A DNA stretch of 64,000 nucleotides from Thermoplasmatota archaeon (GCA_029258955.1 JAPDJT010000004.1:55209-119208), one strand, 5' to 3'; positions 30,400-39,726 are shown, numbered from the stretch's first letter. The notes: generated by a model from the letters alone, not told the origin. A program made the numbers and translations.

Positions 30400-31453
30400 C
30401 GTCAATTGAATATAGCTTATTTGTTTTTATACTCCATTCATATATTTTTCCTTCTCCTCCTGTTACAACGCCACCTACAGGCAATCCACCTAAATAAGTT
30501 GATGCAAGAGGATCTGCAACAATCCAGTAGCCAAATTTATCATGGAATAAAGCATAGCTTAAATTTGCATGGTAATAGGTATCGATACATTCTAACAAAT
30601 CAACATTTTTTCCTATGTAAATGGAAGCAAAGGCGTGATTATCTGTTAAGTAAATTCTTGCTGTGCCTCCTATTGCTTCTACCATCGCCGCCATAAGCAT
30701 TGCAAATTCTTCGCAATCTCCTCCTTCATATAAAGCTATAGATGGCTTTGTCCATTCATCATCTGTATCGTTTTTATATTGGATGTTTTCTCTTATCCAG
30801 TCAAAAATTGCACAGACATTTGCTATGTTGTAACCGTTGCCATATTTTGCTATTTGATTTGCTCTCTGCAAAATAGTTGCATCATTTGTATCAACAAGTT
30901 CATTTATTTTATCGAAATAAAGATAATAGTTTTTATATAGCCTATAAGTAGCATTTTCAAATCCTTTTATTTCCAATTCTCTCTTCTCATCTGAAAATTT
31001 CAATCCATAATCATACCATCTGTTTCCTCTTCCAGCCATAAAATAAATTCCAAGTTTATATTGGTGGATGCCAGGAGGAGGGCATTTAAAAGCGAAAGAA
31101 AAATCTTTTTCTTCTCCAGGCAAAATAAATTTTCCATCTTTCCATTTGCTTTTTTCTTCCATGTCATTAATTTTTATTGCAAATCCATAAACGAAAAGTT
31201 TTGTATTTCCCGTATTCCTAATTTTTATTTTAAATGCACCATTATAAAATGCATATAAGTCATTTATTTCCCATATTATTTCATAGCTATATGAAAAATG
31301 AATTAGAGAATTTGATGATGGTTTCGCATCATAAGTAACATAATAAGGAAAAGGAGTAGTTAAATCCTCCTCTTTAAATCCTTCCCTTTCTAAACTCTGG
31401 AAGATACAACCTGAAAATAAGATGAGAATGCTTATAACAACTATTTTTTTCAC
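30386..31453 (-). CDS. Lipoprotein with transglutaminase-like domain
   Basis: A 355-residue protein starting with a lipobox signal peptide (MKKIVVISILILFSGCIF; Cys at 16). A beta-sandwich segment (about 50-170, KIKIRNTGNTKLFVYGF) precedes a transglutaminase-like fold with Cys in EGGDCEEFAMLMAAMV, His in TDNHAFASIYI and Asp in IVADPLAS. Most archaeal members act as peptidases or protein-modifying enzymes, with substrates unknown. It is convergent with the S15-like gene (14-base overlap). One of three such domains in the window. Confidence 0.82.
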   Translation of the reverse strand: MKKIVVISILILFSGCIFQSLEREGFKEEDLTTPFPYYVTYDAKPSSNSLIHFSYSYEIIWEINDLYAFYNGAFKIKIRNTGNTKLFVYGFAIKINDMEEKSKWKDGKFILPGEEKDFSFAFKCPPPGIHQYKLGIYFMAGRGNRWYDYGLKFSDEKRELEIKGFENATYRLYKNYYLYFDKINELVDTNDATILQRANQIAKYGNGYNIANVCAIFDWIRENIQYKNDTDDEWTKPSIALYEGGDCEEFAMLMAAMVEAIGGTARIYLTDNHAFASIYIGKNVDLLECIDTYYHANLSYALFHDKFGYWIVADPLASTYLGGLPVGGVVTGGEGKIYEWSIKTNKLYSIDVMRD

Positions 31454-31505
31454 AGTAGTGAAAATCTATATCATATATATGCTTAGCCATCCAATTATCG
31501 AAGAA

Positions 31506-32159
31506 TTAATATCCTTCTGAATATAAAACGTCTGGATAGCTATATTTTTCAAGCCATGAGTCGCCTGGTAAAATTTTAACTTTCCTTCCTTCTATCACCA
31601 ATCTACCCTGTTCAAATAAATCGATGCTTCTTGGCAATATTTGGTGCTCAACTTTTAAAATGCGCTCCGCCAGCGTATCTCTTGTATCATCATCTTTAAC
31701 TTTTACTGCAGCTTGCAAAATAATTGGGCCATGGTCTGGCTTTTCATCCATAAAATGGGTTGTGCAACCAGCAAGCTTAACTCCATATTCTAAAGCTTGT
31801 CGTTGGGCATCGATGCCCTTAAATGAAGGAAGCAAAGAAGGATGAATATTTATTATCTTCCCATACCATCTTTTTATAAACCACGGCGATAAAATGCGCA
31901 TATAGCCTGCCCCAACAGCCAACTCAACATCATAGCTTTGTAAAATTTCATCTATTTTTTCCTCATGCTTTCTTTTATCTTTTGCTTCAACATAAAAAGC
32001 ATCTATACTATGTTTTTTTGCTCTTTCTAAAGCAAATGCTTTTTCATTATCACTTACAACAACCACAACCTTTGCATTTATTAGCCCTTTTTCGCAGGCA
32101 TCAATTATAGCTTGTAAATTTGTTCCTCTACCAGAAGCTAAAACACCTACCTTTAGCAT
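31506..32159 (-). CDS. purN: Phosphoribosylglycinamide formyltransferase (GART)
   Basis: A 217-residue folate-dependent enzyme for the third step of purine synthesis. Landmarks: VLASGRGTNLQAIIDAC at the N terminus, IINIHPSLLPSFKG (catalytic Asn-His), and HFMDEKPDHGPIILQ (catalytic Asp). It uses 10-formyl-tetrahydrofolate to formylate GAR, the PurD product. It is just downstream of srp54 on the same strand (29-base gap). Confidence 0.95.
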   Translation of the reverse strand: MLKVGVLASGRGTNLQAIIDACEKGLINAKVVVVVSDNEKAFALERAKKHSIDAFYVEAKDKRKHEEKIDEILQSYDVELAVGAGYMRILSPWFIKRWYGKIINIHPSLLPSFKGIDAQRQALEYGVKLAGCTTHFMDEKPDHGPIILQAAVKVKDDDTRDTLAERILKVEHQILPRSIDLFEQGRLVIEGRKVKILPGDSWLEKYSYPDVLYSEGY

Positions 32160-32188
32160 AATATGAAAAAGAAAAAAGAATATAAGAT

Positions 32189-33505
32189 TTACAATCCAAA
32201 TTTGAATTGCCTGAGCAGTTTCTTTTGCAATTTTTTGTTTGATAAGCTCTTCATCATTTTCTTTGACATATTATAATGTTTCAAAAGCTCCTTAACATCT
32301 TTTGGTTCAACCCCCGCACCTCTTGCAATTCTTTTTATGCGTGAAGACTTTATTATATTTGGATTTTCAAGCTCTTTCTTAGTCATTGAGTCCATAATCA
32401 CTTTAAATTTCTTCAATTTCTTTTGTGTCTCATAAATTTCTTCCTCATTTAATTTTCCTCCAAATGGAAGCAAATCAACGAGCTTTTGAAATGGACCCAT
32501 TTTGGTGAGCATTTCCATTTGCTCATACATATCTATGAGTGTGAATTTTCCAGAGAGCATTTTCTTCGCCTTTTCTTCTATCTCCTTTTCCTTTCCTTTT
32601 GCCACTTCTTGCACTTTCTCAATCAATGTTTCCAAATCACCCATTCCTAACAAGCGAGACAAAAAGCGAGTTGCATCAAATTTCTCCAAGTCATCAAGAT
32701 GCTCCCCAGTTCCGATATATAAGATAGGAGCACCAGTTTCTGCTACTGCAGATAATGCTCCGCCTCCTTTAGCTGTGCCATCCATTTTTGTTAAGATTAC
32801 TCCCGTTATTCCTATTGCTTCATTAAAAGCTTTTGCCTGCCTTCCTGCTTGCTGTCCTATAGAGGCATCAATAACTAAAATTTTTTCATCTGGTTGAACA
32901 ACTTTAGCAATCTTTTTCATCTCGTCAATAAGCTCCTTTTCTAATGCATGTCTTCCTGCAGTATCTATTATAATTACATCATATTTTGAAAATTTGCTTA
33001 ACGCCTCTTCAACAACTTTTACAGCATCATTTCCTCCACCATAGACAGGAACATTTATTTTCTGCCCAATTTGCTTCAATTGCTCATATGCAGCAGGTCT
33101 ATGAACATCACCAGCCACCAACGCAACACTCATTCCCTTTTTTTGGAAATATTTTGCAAGTTTCCCGCAAGTAGTTGTTTTTCCTTGTCCATATAGTCCA
33201 ACCATCATTATTCTTTGCTTTTTTACAGGGAGTTCCCTTCCCTTGCCTAAAATGGAAGAGAGTTCATCATACATTATGCGAAGGACATGCTCTCTATTGC
33301 TCATTCCAGGTAATGGTTTTTCTTCTAAAGCTCTCTTCTCAATCTTTTTTGAGACTTCTAAAACAAGTTTAACATTCACGTCTCCTTGAATTAGAGCTCT
33401 TTGAATATCTCTCACAACTTCCTTAACTAAATCTTTATCAACATAAGGAGCATTTGCTATTTTACGAAAAGCACTTCTTAATGCCTCTCCAAAACTCTTT
33501 AGCAT
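32189..33505 (-). CDS. srp54: Signal recognition particle 54 kDa protein
   Basis: A 438-residue SRP GTPase. The N domain covers 1-~90; the G domain carries GLYGQGKTTTCGKL (G1), DTAGRHALEKEL (G3) and TKMDGTAKGG (G4). The Met-rich M domain occupies about 300-438 and contains the SRP-RNA-binding SRIKRIARGAG segment. It binds signal sequences on ribosomes and delivers them to FtsY. This matters here because many encoded proteins are secreted. Confidence 0.97.
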   Translation of the reverse strand: MLKSFGEALRSAFRKIANAPYVDKDLVKEVVRDIQRALIQGDVNVKLVLEVSKKIEKRALEEKPLPGMSNREHVLRIMYDELSSILGKGRELPVKKQRIMMVGLYGQGKTTTCGKLAKYFQKKGMSVALVAGDVHRPAAYEQLKQIGQKINVPVYGGGNDAVKVVEEALSKFSKYDVIIIDTAGRHALEKELIDEMKKIAKVVQPDEKILVIDASIGQQAGRQAKAFNEAIGITGVILTKMDGTAKGGGALSAVAETGAPILYIGTGEHLDDLEKFDATRFLSRLLGMGDLETLIEKVQEVAKGKEKEIEEKAKKMLSGKFTLIDMYEQMEMLTKMGPFQKLVDLLPFGGKLNEEEIYETQKKLKKFKVIMDSMTKKELENPNIIKSSRIKRIARGAGVEPKDVKELLKHYNMSKKMMKSLSNKKLQKKLLRQFKFGL

Positions 33506-33552
33506 TACAAATTAACATAAAAGCCATATAATAATTTTGTCTTTTGGTGAAA

Positions 33553-33640
33553 GCCCAAAAATTAATGAATAAGGGATGTTGTTATGGTGGATTCCTTTAA
33601 TGTGATAAAGCCAATAATAACTATTTTCATTTTTCCAAAA
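33553..33640 (-). repeat. Family R repeat, minus orientation
   Basis: On the minus strand: GGAAAAATGAAAATAGTTAT, ATTGGCTTTATCACATTAAA, then CACCATAACAACATCCC and TTCATTAATTTTTGGGC. A full-length match with both ends preserved. Confidence 0.6.
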
Positions 33641-33659
33641 TCCCTTATAGTAAGAGAGC

Positions 33660-33720
33660 AAAAAAATTAATGAGATAGATTTTTCACAGATGACAATCCA
33701 TTTCTTTCATTATTCAACTT
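33660..33720 (-). repeat. Shortened family R repeat, minus orientation
   Basis: The minus strand reads GTTGAATAATGAAAGAAATG, GATTGTCATC, and ends ATCTCATTAATTTTTTTGC. Both ends are recognisable and the centre is deleted. The remainder of the 33506-33830 gap shows no gene. Confidence 0.45.
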
Positions 33721-33830
33721 TTCATTTTGGTGAAAATTGCCTAAATTAAAAATAAGAAATCATCTTTATTCATTTTAATTTTTGGCGTATATTTCCCTAA
33801 ATTTTAAAAAGGAGCGTGCTTTTAGCTTCG

Positions 33831-35042
33831 ATGCTTGATAAGACAACAAAATACAAATTCAAAAAGAAGCTTGAGGAACTTAAAAGCATTAAAGGACAGC
33901 ATACCGAGCTTATTTCCTTATATATACCTCCCAACAGGCGCATAAGTGATGTGATGAACCATTTAAGAGATGAATATGCTCAATCATCTAATATAAAATC
34001 AAAACAAACAAGAAAAAATGTTTTGTCCGCCATTGAATCCATAATGGCAAGGCTCCGCTATTTCAAGGAGCCTCCTCCAAATGGAATGGTATTTTTTGTT
34101 GGAATGGTTGGAGAGCCACCTAAACTTGTGGCTGAAATAGTTGAGCCCCCTGTGCCAATAAATATTTATCTTTACAGATGTGATTCCCAATTTTATACTG
34201 AGCCCTTAGAAAAAATGCTTGAAGAAAAGGACATTTATGGACTTTTACTTATAGACAGGAGAGAATGCACAATAGGATTTCTTATAGGGAGTAGAATAGA
34301 GCTTGCTGCTTATTTAACATCAAGAGTACCCGGAAAGCATAAGAAAGGAGGGCAAAGTCAGAGAAGATTTGAAAGGCTTACTGAAATCGCCGCCCATGAA
34401 TGGTTTTCTAAAGCTGGAGAAAAAGCAAACCAATTATTTTTGGAAAAAGGAGATAATTTGAAAGGGGTTTTAGTTGGAGGACCGGGACCAACAAAAAGAG
34501 AGTTTGTAAATGGGAATTATTTGGATTATAGAATAAAGAAAAAGATTGTTGGACTTTATGATACTGGTTATACAGATGAATATGGGCTAAGGGAGTTAGT
34601 AAATGCTGCAGCAAATGATTTGGAAGAGCTTGATGTTATAAAAGAGCAAAAGTTGATGAAGAGATTTTTAAATGAAATAAGGAAAGATAGCGGGCTTGCA
34701 ATATATGGAGAAGAAGAGGTTAGAAAAGCTTTAGAGATGGGGGCATTGGAAGTTGTGATGATTTCTGATGCCTTGCAAAAATATAAGATAAAAGCAATTT
34801 GCAAAAATTGTGGATATGAGATAAATGATGTTGTTGAAAATTTGGATATAAAATGTCCAAAATGTCAGCTTCCAATGGAAATTGTTGAAAAGAAAGATAT
34901 TGTTGAGGAATATGCTGAATTGGCAGAGAAATCTTCAACACAATTTGAAATAATAGGAAGGGAGACAGAAGAAGGAGAAATTTTATATAAAGCATTTGGT
35001 GGAATTGCTGGAATATTAAGATACAAGCTAAATGGATTATAG
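33831..35042 (+). CDS. prf1: Peptide chain release factor aRF1
   Basis: A 403-residue class I release factor. It opens MLDKTTKYKFKKKLEELKSI. The stop-codon NIKS motif is at residues 55-58 (NIKSKQTRKNVLSAI), and the catalytic GGQ motif appears in KHKKGGQSQRRFERL. A C-terminal domain with a zinc ribbon (CKNCGYE...CPKCQLP) follows. It recognises all three stop codons and releases the peptide. The ATG at 33831 matches the usual family start. Confidence 0.96.
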   Translation: MLDKTTKYKFKKKLEELKSIKGQHTELISLYIPPNRRISDVMNHLRDEYAQSSNIKSKQTRKNVLSAIESIMARLRYFKEPPPNGMVFFVGMVGEPPKLVAEIVEPPVPINIYLYRCDSQFYTEPLEKMLEEKDIYGLLLIDRRECTIGFLIGSRIELAAYLTSRVPGKHKKGGQSQRRFERLTEIAAHEWFSKAGEKANQLFLEKGDNLKGVLVGGPGPTKREFVNGNYLDYRIKKKIVGLYDTGYTDEYGLRELVNAAANDLEELDVIKEQKLMKRFLNEIRKDSGLAIYGEEEVRKALEMGALEVVMISDALQKYKIKAICKNCGYEINDVVENLDIKCPKCQLPMEIVEKKDIVEEYAELAEKSSTQFEIIGRETEEGEILYKAFGGIAGILRYKLNGL

Positions 35043-35094
35043 ATAAAAAAGAATGATTGTTAAGACTATCATCGCGTGAAATTGCTATAGACAG

Positions 35095-35183
35095 TTATTT
35101 TATCACTTTTATTGGAATAGTTTTCACATAAAGACTTTTCATGCAATGTTTCAATGGCAACATTTCTGTCATTATTCGATAAA
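35095..35183 (-). repeat. Family R repeat, minus orientation
   Basis: The minus strand reads TTTATCGAATAATGACAGAA, ATGTTGCCATTGAAACATTG and CATGAAAAGTC. The 5' half is clear and the 3' half is strongly diverged. Confidence 0.45.
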
Positions 35184-35229
35184 CTCTCATAAATCAGAAT
35201 GAATATAAATTGAAAGCACATTAACACAC

Positions 35230-36687
35230 ATGAAATTTGATTTGGAATGTAGCATTACATTGAGCAAGGAAGCAGAGAATTTGCAGGAAGAGCTAAATAA
35301 ATTTCTTAAGGATATGGCGGGGGAGGAAGCAAGGGGAGAAATAAGGGGAGATAAACTACATTTGAGAGTAGTTTCTACAAAAAAAAGAAGCCACCAAATT
35401 GTTTTATTCCTTTATAAAAGATTAGCAATGCTTTTTGGAAAAAATAGGATAGGATTAAGAGATATTCATTTGGATAGATACGATATTGAAATTGAATTGG
35501 ATAAGGAGCCTATAAAAGAAATAGAGGTTCCCTATGCAAAAGTTGAATTTGATGGAAAAAAAGCAAAAATTCTTATTGAAAATAAAGGTGAGGAATTTCT
35601 CTGGGAAAATTATGTTGACAGAATAATAAGGCTTATAAGAGAAAAGGTTGAAAGGCAGTACTATGAAGGGAAAAAGGAATACTGGCAGTTAATTTGGCAA
35701 AGCGAGGAGAAAAAAGAAGCATGGAATAAAGACCCATCTGAAGAAATGCAAAAAAGAGGATGGATAAAGTTAATGGGGAAAGGGAAATGGTTTTTCTTTC
35801 CGCCTGCCGCTTCCATAATGAGGGCTATGGAAAAAATTGCTATCGAAGAAGTTGTCAAGCCACTTGGGTTTAAAGAAATTATTCAGCCAATGCATGTATC
35901 ATTTGAAACATGGATAAAAACTGGGCATCTGGAAGGAATGCCTGGAGAAATTTATTACATATGTGAGCCAAAAAGCAGGGAAATTGAAGAATGGGAGAAA
36001 TTTGTTGATTTACTTAAAATAAAAAGGAAAGTTGATGAAGCAGAGCTTATGAAAAATTTGAAGCCCCCCAAGGAGGGAGTATGCTATGCTCAATGCCCGA
36101 ATATATACGCCTCTTTGGCTGGGAAAACAATTGCTGAAGATAGTTTGCCATTGCTAATATTTGATCGCTCTACACCTTCAGATAGATATGAGGCTGGAGG
36201 AAAACATGGGATAGAAAGAGTTGATGAATTCCATAGGATTGAAATTGTTTATATAGGAACAAAAGAACAACTGGCAGAGATAAGAGAAAAGCTAATAGAA
36301 AGATACAGATATGTTTTTGACGATATTTTGGATTTGGAATGGAGAATGGCAAAGGTTACACCTTTCTATCTACAGCAGGCAGGAATAGTTGGAAAGGAAG
36401 AAGATGAATTGAAAGGAACTATAGATTTTGAAGCATGGCTTCCTTATAGAGGTGATAGAAGTAAAGAATGGCTTGAAATACAGAATGTTTCAATCGTTGG
36501 AGAGAAATATGTTAAAGCTTTCAATATAAAAGCTCAGCGTAGCCAGCTATGGAGTGGATGCTCTGGTATTGGTTTAGAGAGATGGATGGTTGCATTCTTA
36601 GCCCAGAAAGGATTAGAGACAGAGAATTGGCCCAAAGCTTTTAAAAAATATTTGCCAGAACTCCCAGAAATGCCAAAATTCCTTTAG
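35230..36687 (+). CDS. serS: Seryl-tRNA synthetase, methanogen (type 2) form
   Basis: A 485-residue synthetase of the rare methanogenic type, not the common bacterial-like one. It has a distinctive N-terminal domain (about 1-165) instead of a long coiled coil. The class II core includes MHVSFETWIKTGHLEGMPGE, a Cys in EGVCYAQCPNIYASLAG fitting the active-site zinc, and motif 3 in WSGCSGIGLERWMVAFL. It attaches Ser to tRNA-Ser and probably tRNA-Sec if present. There are no methanogenesis genes in the window. Confidence 0.88.
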   Translation: MKFDLECSITLSKEAENLQEELNKFLKDMAGEEARGEIRGDKLHLRVVSTKKRSHQIVLFLYKRLAMLFGKNRIGLRDIHLDRYDIEIELDKEPIKEIEVPYAKVEFDGKKAKILIENKGEEFLWENYVDRIIRLIREKVERQYYEGKKEYWQLIWQSEEKKEAWNKDPSEEMQKRGWIKLMGKGKWFFFPPAASIMRAMEKIAIEEVVKPLGFKEIIQPMHVSFETWIKTGHLEGMPGEIYYICEPKSREIEEWEKFVDLLKIKRKVDEAELMKNLKPPKEGVCYAQCPNIYASLAGKTIAEDSLPLLIFDRSTPSDRYEAGGKHGIERVDEFHRIEIVYIGTKEQLAEIREKLIERYRYVFDDILDLEWRMAKVTPFYLQQAGIVGKEEDELKGTIDFEAWLPYRGDRSKEWLEIQNVSIVGEKYVKAFNIKAQRSQLWSGCSGIGLERWMVAFLAQKGLETENWPKAFKKYLPELPEMPKFL

Positions 36688-36728
36688 TTAAAATTTGCTT
36701 TAATTGAATTAAAATTTGTCATAAAAAA

Positions 36729-36742
36729 TCCTTTTTATTTAT
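36729..36742 (+). promoter_or_regulatory. TATA-like promoter of the LuxE-like operon
   Basis: CCTTTTTATTTATG lies about 25 bases upstream of the ATG at 36760, with no ribosome-binding site between. This fits a leaderless archaeal transcript. It separates the operon from the serS gene upstream. Confidence 0.35.
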
Positions 36743-36759
36743 GATTAGCATAAGTAATC

Positions 36760-38130
36760 ATGCTAAATGTAGCAAGCAACATAAAAGAAATCGTAGATAA
36801 CATTCTCCAAAATTACATTCCTGGAGAAATTTCTTCTCCTGTTGAAAAAGCATTATATGAGCCACAAATGCTTTTCAATGAACCTAAGGAAAAAATGGAT
36901 GAATACAGGCTGAAAGCAATAAAATATGCTTTTAAGCACCATTATGAAAATAATAAATTTTACAGGCAGTTATGCAAGGAGAATGGAGTTACACCAGATG
37001 ATATAAGAAGTATAGATGATTTTTCAAAGATTCCTCTTTTGCCTCATAGATTTTATAAAGATTATCCTTCTGGAAGAGATTTTGCCTTGTGGCTTGCAAA
37101 TTTGATGAGTGTTGAATTGCCGAGAATAGAAATTGAAAAGAGAAAGCCAACATATGATGATATAATTGAAGATTTTCAAAAAGCTGGAATAACTGTTTGT
37201 TTTAGTAGCGGGACAACAGGAAAATTTACTTTTATACCAAGAGATGAAAAAACCTATAAGATGGGACAATACGCAATAGCAAGATGTGCCATTGAAATGT
37301 TAAGCCACTGGTATGATTATGATACAAATGCTTATCTTTTATTTCCAAATCCAAAGAAAACAAATATTTATGTTGGCAAGGTAGCAAATGTCTTGTTTGA
37401 TGCAATGAAGAATGTAAAAGTGGCTATAGATACAAAAATTACAACTGATATTTTGCGAATTTCAATGGGTGTAACTTTTAATCTCAAGGAAAAGATGATG
37501 TATAAAGTAATTAAGGCAAAAAGCAAGAAAATGAACCAAGAAATGATAGAGAATATTTTGAAATGGCTTGAAGAAATGGACAGAAAAAATGAAAGAATAT
37601 TCTTTGCTGGCGCCCCGTTTATATTAAATGCTGTTATGGAGAGACTGAGGGAAGAAGGAATATATTATGATTTTGGGGAGAGAGGAGCTGTTTTAACTGG
37701 TGGGGGATGGAAGATTCATGAGGATAAAAGATTGCCCGTAAAAGAATTCAGGGAAAAAGTAAAAAGATATCTTGGTATTCCTGAAGAAAATTGCTTGGAT
37801 TTATATGCAATGGTAGAAGGAAATGGATTTATGGTTCACTGCCCAGAAGGACATTATTTACATATACCAACAACATATTATCACCCAATGGTTGTTGATG
37901 AAGATGGCATGCCTTTAGAATATGGTGAGGAGGGAAGATTTGCTTTCTTAGACTCTTTAGCTTTAAGCTATCCAGGATTTATAATAACTGGGGATAAAGT
38001 TAAATTACATGAAGAGTGCCCAGCTTGTCATAGAACAACGCCTGTTTTAGAGCCAGAAATAACAAGAATAAGGGGAGAAGAAATAAGAGGTTGTGCAGAA
38101 GAGATGAGAAGGCTATTGTTAGAGGGATGA
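36760..38130 (+). CDS. LuxE-like acyl-protein synthetase (ANL superfamily)
   Basis: A 456-residue adenylate-forming enzyme resembling LuxE/PaaK-type proteins. The ATP loop reads CFSSGTTGKFTFIPRD. A DLYAMVEGNG segment, the Cys/His set CPEGHYLHIPTTYY, a YPGFIITGDKV motif and a Cys pair ECPACHR match that group. LuxE activates a fatty acid as acyl-AMP and passes it through a Cys to a partner protein. There are no luciferase or LuxC genes nearby. The stop overlaps the next gene (ATGA). Confidence 0.78.
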   Translation: MLNVASNIKEIVDNILQNYIPGEISSPVEKALYEPQMLFNEPKEKMDEYRLKAIKYAFKHHYENNKFYRQLCKENGVTPDDIRSIDDFSKIPLLPHRFYKDYPSGRDFALWLANLMSVELPRIEIEKRKPTYDDIIEDFQKAGITVCFSSGTTGKFTFIPRDEKTYKMGQYAIARCAIEMLSHWYDYDTNAYLLFPNPKKTNIYVGKVANVLFDAMKNVKVAIDTKITTDILRISMGVTFNLKEKMMYKVIKAKSKKMNQEMIENILKWLEEMDRKNERIFFAGAPFILNAVMERLREEGIYYDFGERGAVLTGGGWKIHEDKRLPVKEFREKVKRYLGIPEENCLDLYAMVEGNGFMVHCPEGHYLHIPTTYYHPMVVDEDGMPLEYGEEGRFAFLDSLALSYPGFIITGDKVKLHEECPACHRTTPVLEPEITRIRGEEIRGCAEEMRRLLLEG

Positions 38131-39098
38131 AAATGTTGAGGGACTGGGTGGATAGAGGGTATGTTATTCCTTTAAAAATGCTAAAAGTAACATTAAATGC
38201 TTTGCCCCCATTAATAAAAGCTTTAGTAAAACATCCAATTTATATTGCAAAAAGCAATAGAGAAGCTGATGAAAATCCACCTATCTATGGAAAACCATCA
38301 TATGAAATTCCTGAATATGAGCCAGGAATGAAATATTGCAAATCAAACGAAAAATATCTTCGCCCTACTCATCTATGCAATCCTCATGCAAAAGAAATAA
38401 TTGCTTTGGCAAATAAACTCGGAGCTTATCAAGTAGATGAATGGACATATGCAAACAATGTTTTTAAATTTGTTAAGGAAAACATAAAACTTGCATTTGT
38501 TGGATTGGATAGAGAAGTAGATACTTTGAGGAGAGGAACAGGAACATGCATTCATCAACTGTCTCTTTTTGCAGCTTTATGCAGAGCAGGAGGACTTAAA
38601 GCAAGATATAAGCTATACAGCTTGGCATTGGTAGAGCCACTTTATCAAAATATGGTGGAGGCATCGCCAGTATTAAAAGAATGGTACGATGCTTTGGGGG
38701 CTTTCATGCTACATGGAACAGCAGAAGTGTATGTAAATGGAGAATGGGTGGTGGCAGATCCAACATTTACACCAGAGTATGAAGCGGCGATGGGCTTACC
38801 ATTGGCAAAGCTTGGAGAAGATCCATTGGGGGTGTGGAATTATCCTGTTGAAGGGACAACAATGCTTCTTGAAGGTTTACCTTATGGAGTGGGAATTGCT
38901 TGGAATTTTTTAGTTAATTTTTTGGGGAGGGGAGAAAGATATAAAATTGACCGTGGCCTGGAAGAGGCAAGAAAAAGAGGAAGGGAAATATTGGAAGAAA
39001 TGGGAAAAGAAGAATATGATAGAATGGCAAGAGAAAAATATAAGGCAAAGATACCAAAAATAACATTGGAAAGATGTCCAAATCTGGTGTTCAAATAA
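38127..39098 (+). CDS. Transglutaminase-like protein coupled to the LuxE-like gene
   Basis: A 323-residue protein without a signal peptide. The transglutaminase-like core shows Cys in GTGTCIHQLSLFAAL, His in FMLHGTAEVYVNGEW and Asp in VVADPTFTPEY, so the triad is intact. N-terminal ~90 residues contain a hydrophobic segment (VIPLKMLKVTLNALPPLIKAL) and a conserved-looking PTHLCNPHAKEI. Unlike the other two such proteins here, it seems cytosolic or peripheral. The ATG at 38127 overlaps the upstream stop by 4 bases, and the next gene overlaps its 3' end by 25 bases. Confidence 0.75.
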   Translation: MKMLRDWVDRGYVIPLKMLKVTLNALPPLIKALVKHPIYIAKSNREADENPPIYGKPSYEIPEYEPGMKYCKSNEKYLRPTHLCNPHAKEIIALANKLGAYQVDEWTYANNVFKFVKENIKLAFVGLDREVDTLRRGTGTCIHQLSLFAALCRAGGLKARYKLYSLALVEPLYQNMVEASPVLKEWYDALGAFMLHGTAEVYVNGEWVVADPTFTPEYEAAMGLPLAKLGEDPLGVWNYPVEGTTMLLEGLPYGVGIAWNFLVNFLGRGERYKIDRGLEEARKRGREILEEMGKEEYDRMAREKYKAKIPKITLERCPNLVFK

Positions 39099-39562
39099 AA
39101 TTTGTATGCGATGTAATGCTTGGCACCTTAGCTAAATGGCTCCGCATTCTTGGATTTGATACAAAATATTCCAAAGATTTTGAAGATGAAGAAATTTTGA
39201 AGATAGCTGAAGAGGAGAATAGAGTTGTTTTGACTAGAGATAAGCTTTTGGCAAATAAAGCTAAAAAAGCAGTATATATAAATGAAAGGAGCCTTGATGA
39301 ACAAATTAAAAAGGTATTAAATGAACTCAAAATAAATGTGGATGAGGGAAAAATATTGACAAGATGCATTTTATGCAATGTTAAGGTAGAAAAAATAGAA
39401 AAAGAAAAAGTAAAGGGAAAAGTCCCATCACATGTTTTTGAAAACCATGATGAATTCTGGATTTGCCCGAATTGTCAAAGAATATATTGGGCTGGAACAC
39501 ACTGGCAGAACATGGAAGAAAAAATAAAGGAAATATCCAATAACATGAATAGGAGGATTTAG
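39074..39562 (+). CDS. Mut7-C RNase-domain protein (PIN-like)
   Basis: A 162-residue protein with the Mut7-C domain (DUF82): FVCDVMLGTLAKWLRILGFD at the N terminus, then VVLTRDKLLANKAKK. A C-terminal zinc ribbon has CILC and CPNC pairs. The family is a PIN-like predicted RNase, and acidic residues in CDVML and LTRDK would bind metal. Overlap with the preceding gene by 25 bases suggests one transcript with the LuxE-like and transglutaminase-like genes. Mut7-C is often found alone, so a functional link is unproven. Confidence 0.82.
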   Translation: MSKSGVQIKFVCDVMLGTLAKWLRILGFDTKYSKDFEDEEILKIAEEENRVVLTRDKLLANKAKKAVYINERSLDEQIKKVLNELKINVDEGKILTRCILCNVKVEKIEKEKVKGKVPSHVFENHDEFWICPNCQRIYWAGTHWQNMEEKIKEISNNMNRRI

Positions 39563-39587
39563 CATTGTATTAAAGATTGTTAATGTA

Positions 39588-39685
39588 GGTTTGTTGAACA
39601 AATAGAAGAATTGGCTATCATGGGTCACTATTGCAAGAGAACTTACTATGACAATACCCTATTTCACTTAATTTTCGACAGACCC
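39588..39685 (+). mobile_element. Non-autonomous MITE-like element with 7-bp target duplication
   Basis: A 98-bp element flanked by TAATGTA at 39581-39587 and again at 39686-39692. Its ends, GGTTTGTTGAAC and TTTTCGACAGACCC, are inverted repeats with a few mismatches. It has no coding capacity. It is nearly identical to 15015-15111 and is the best-preserved member of the dispersed family. The direct repeat shows it arrived by transposition. Confidence 0.75.
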
Positions 39686-39726
39686 TAATGTAACTATTTT
39701 TATATAGTGCATCATTATTTTACATT

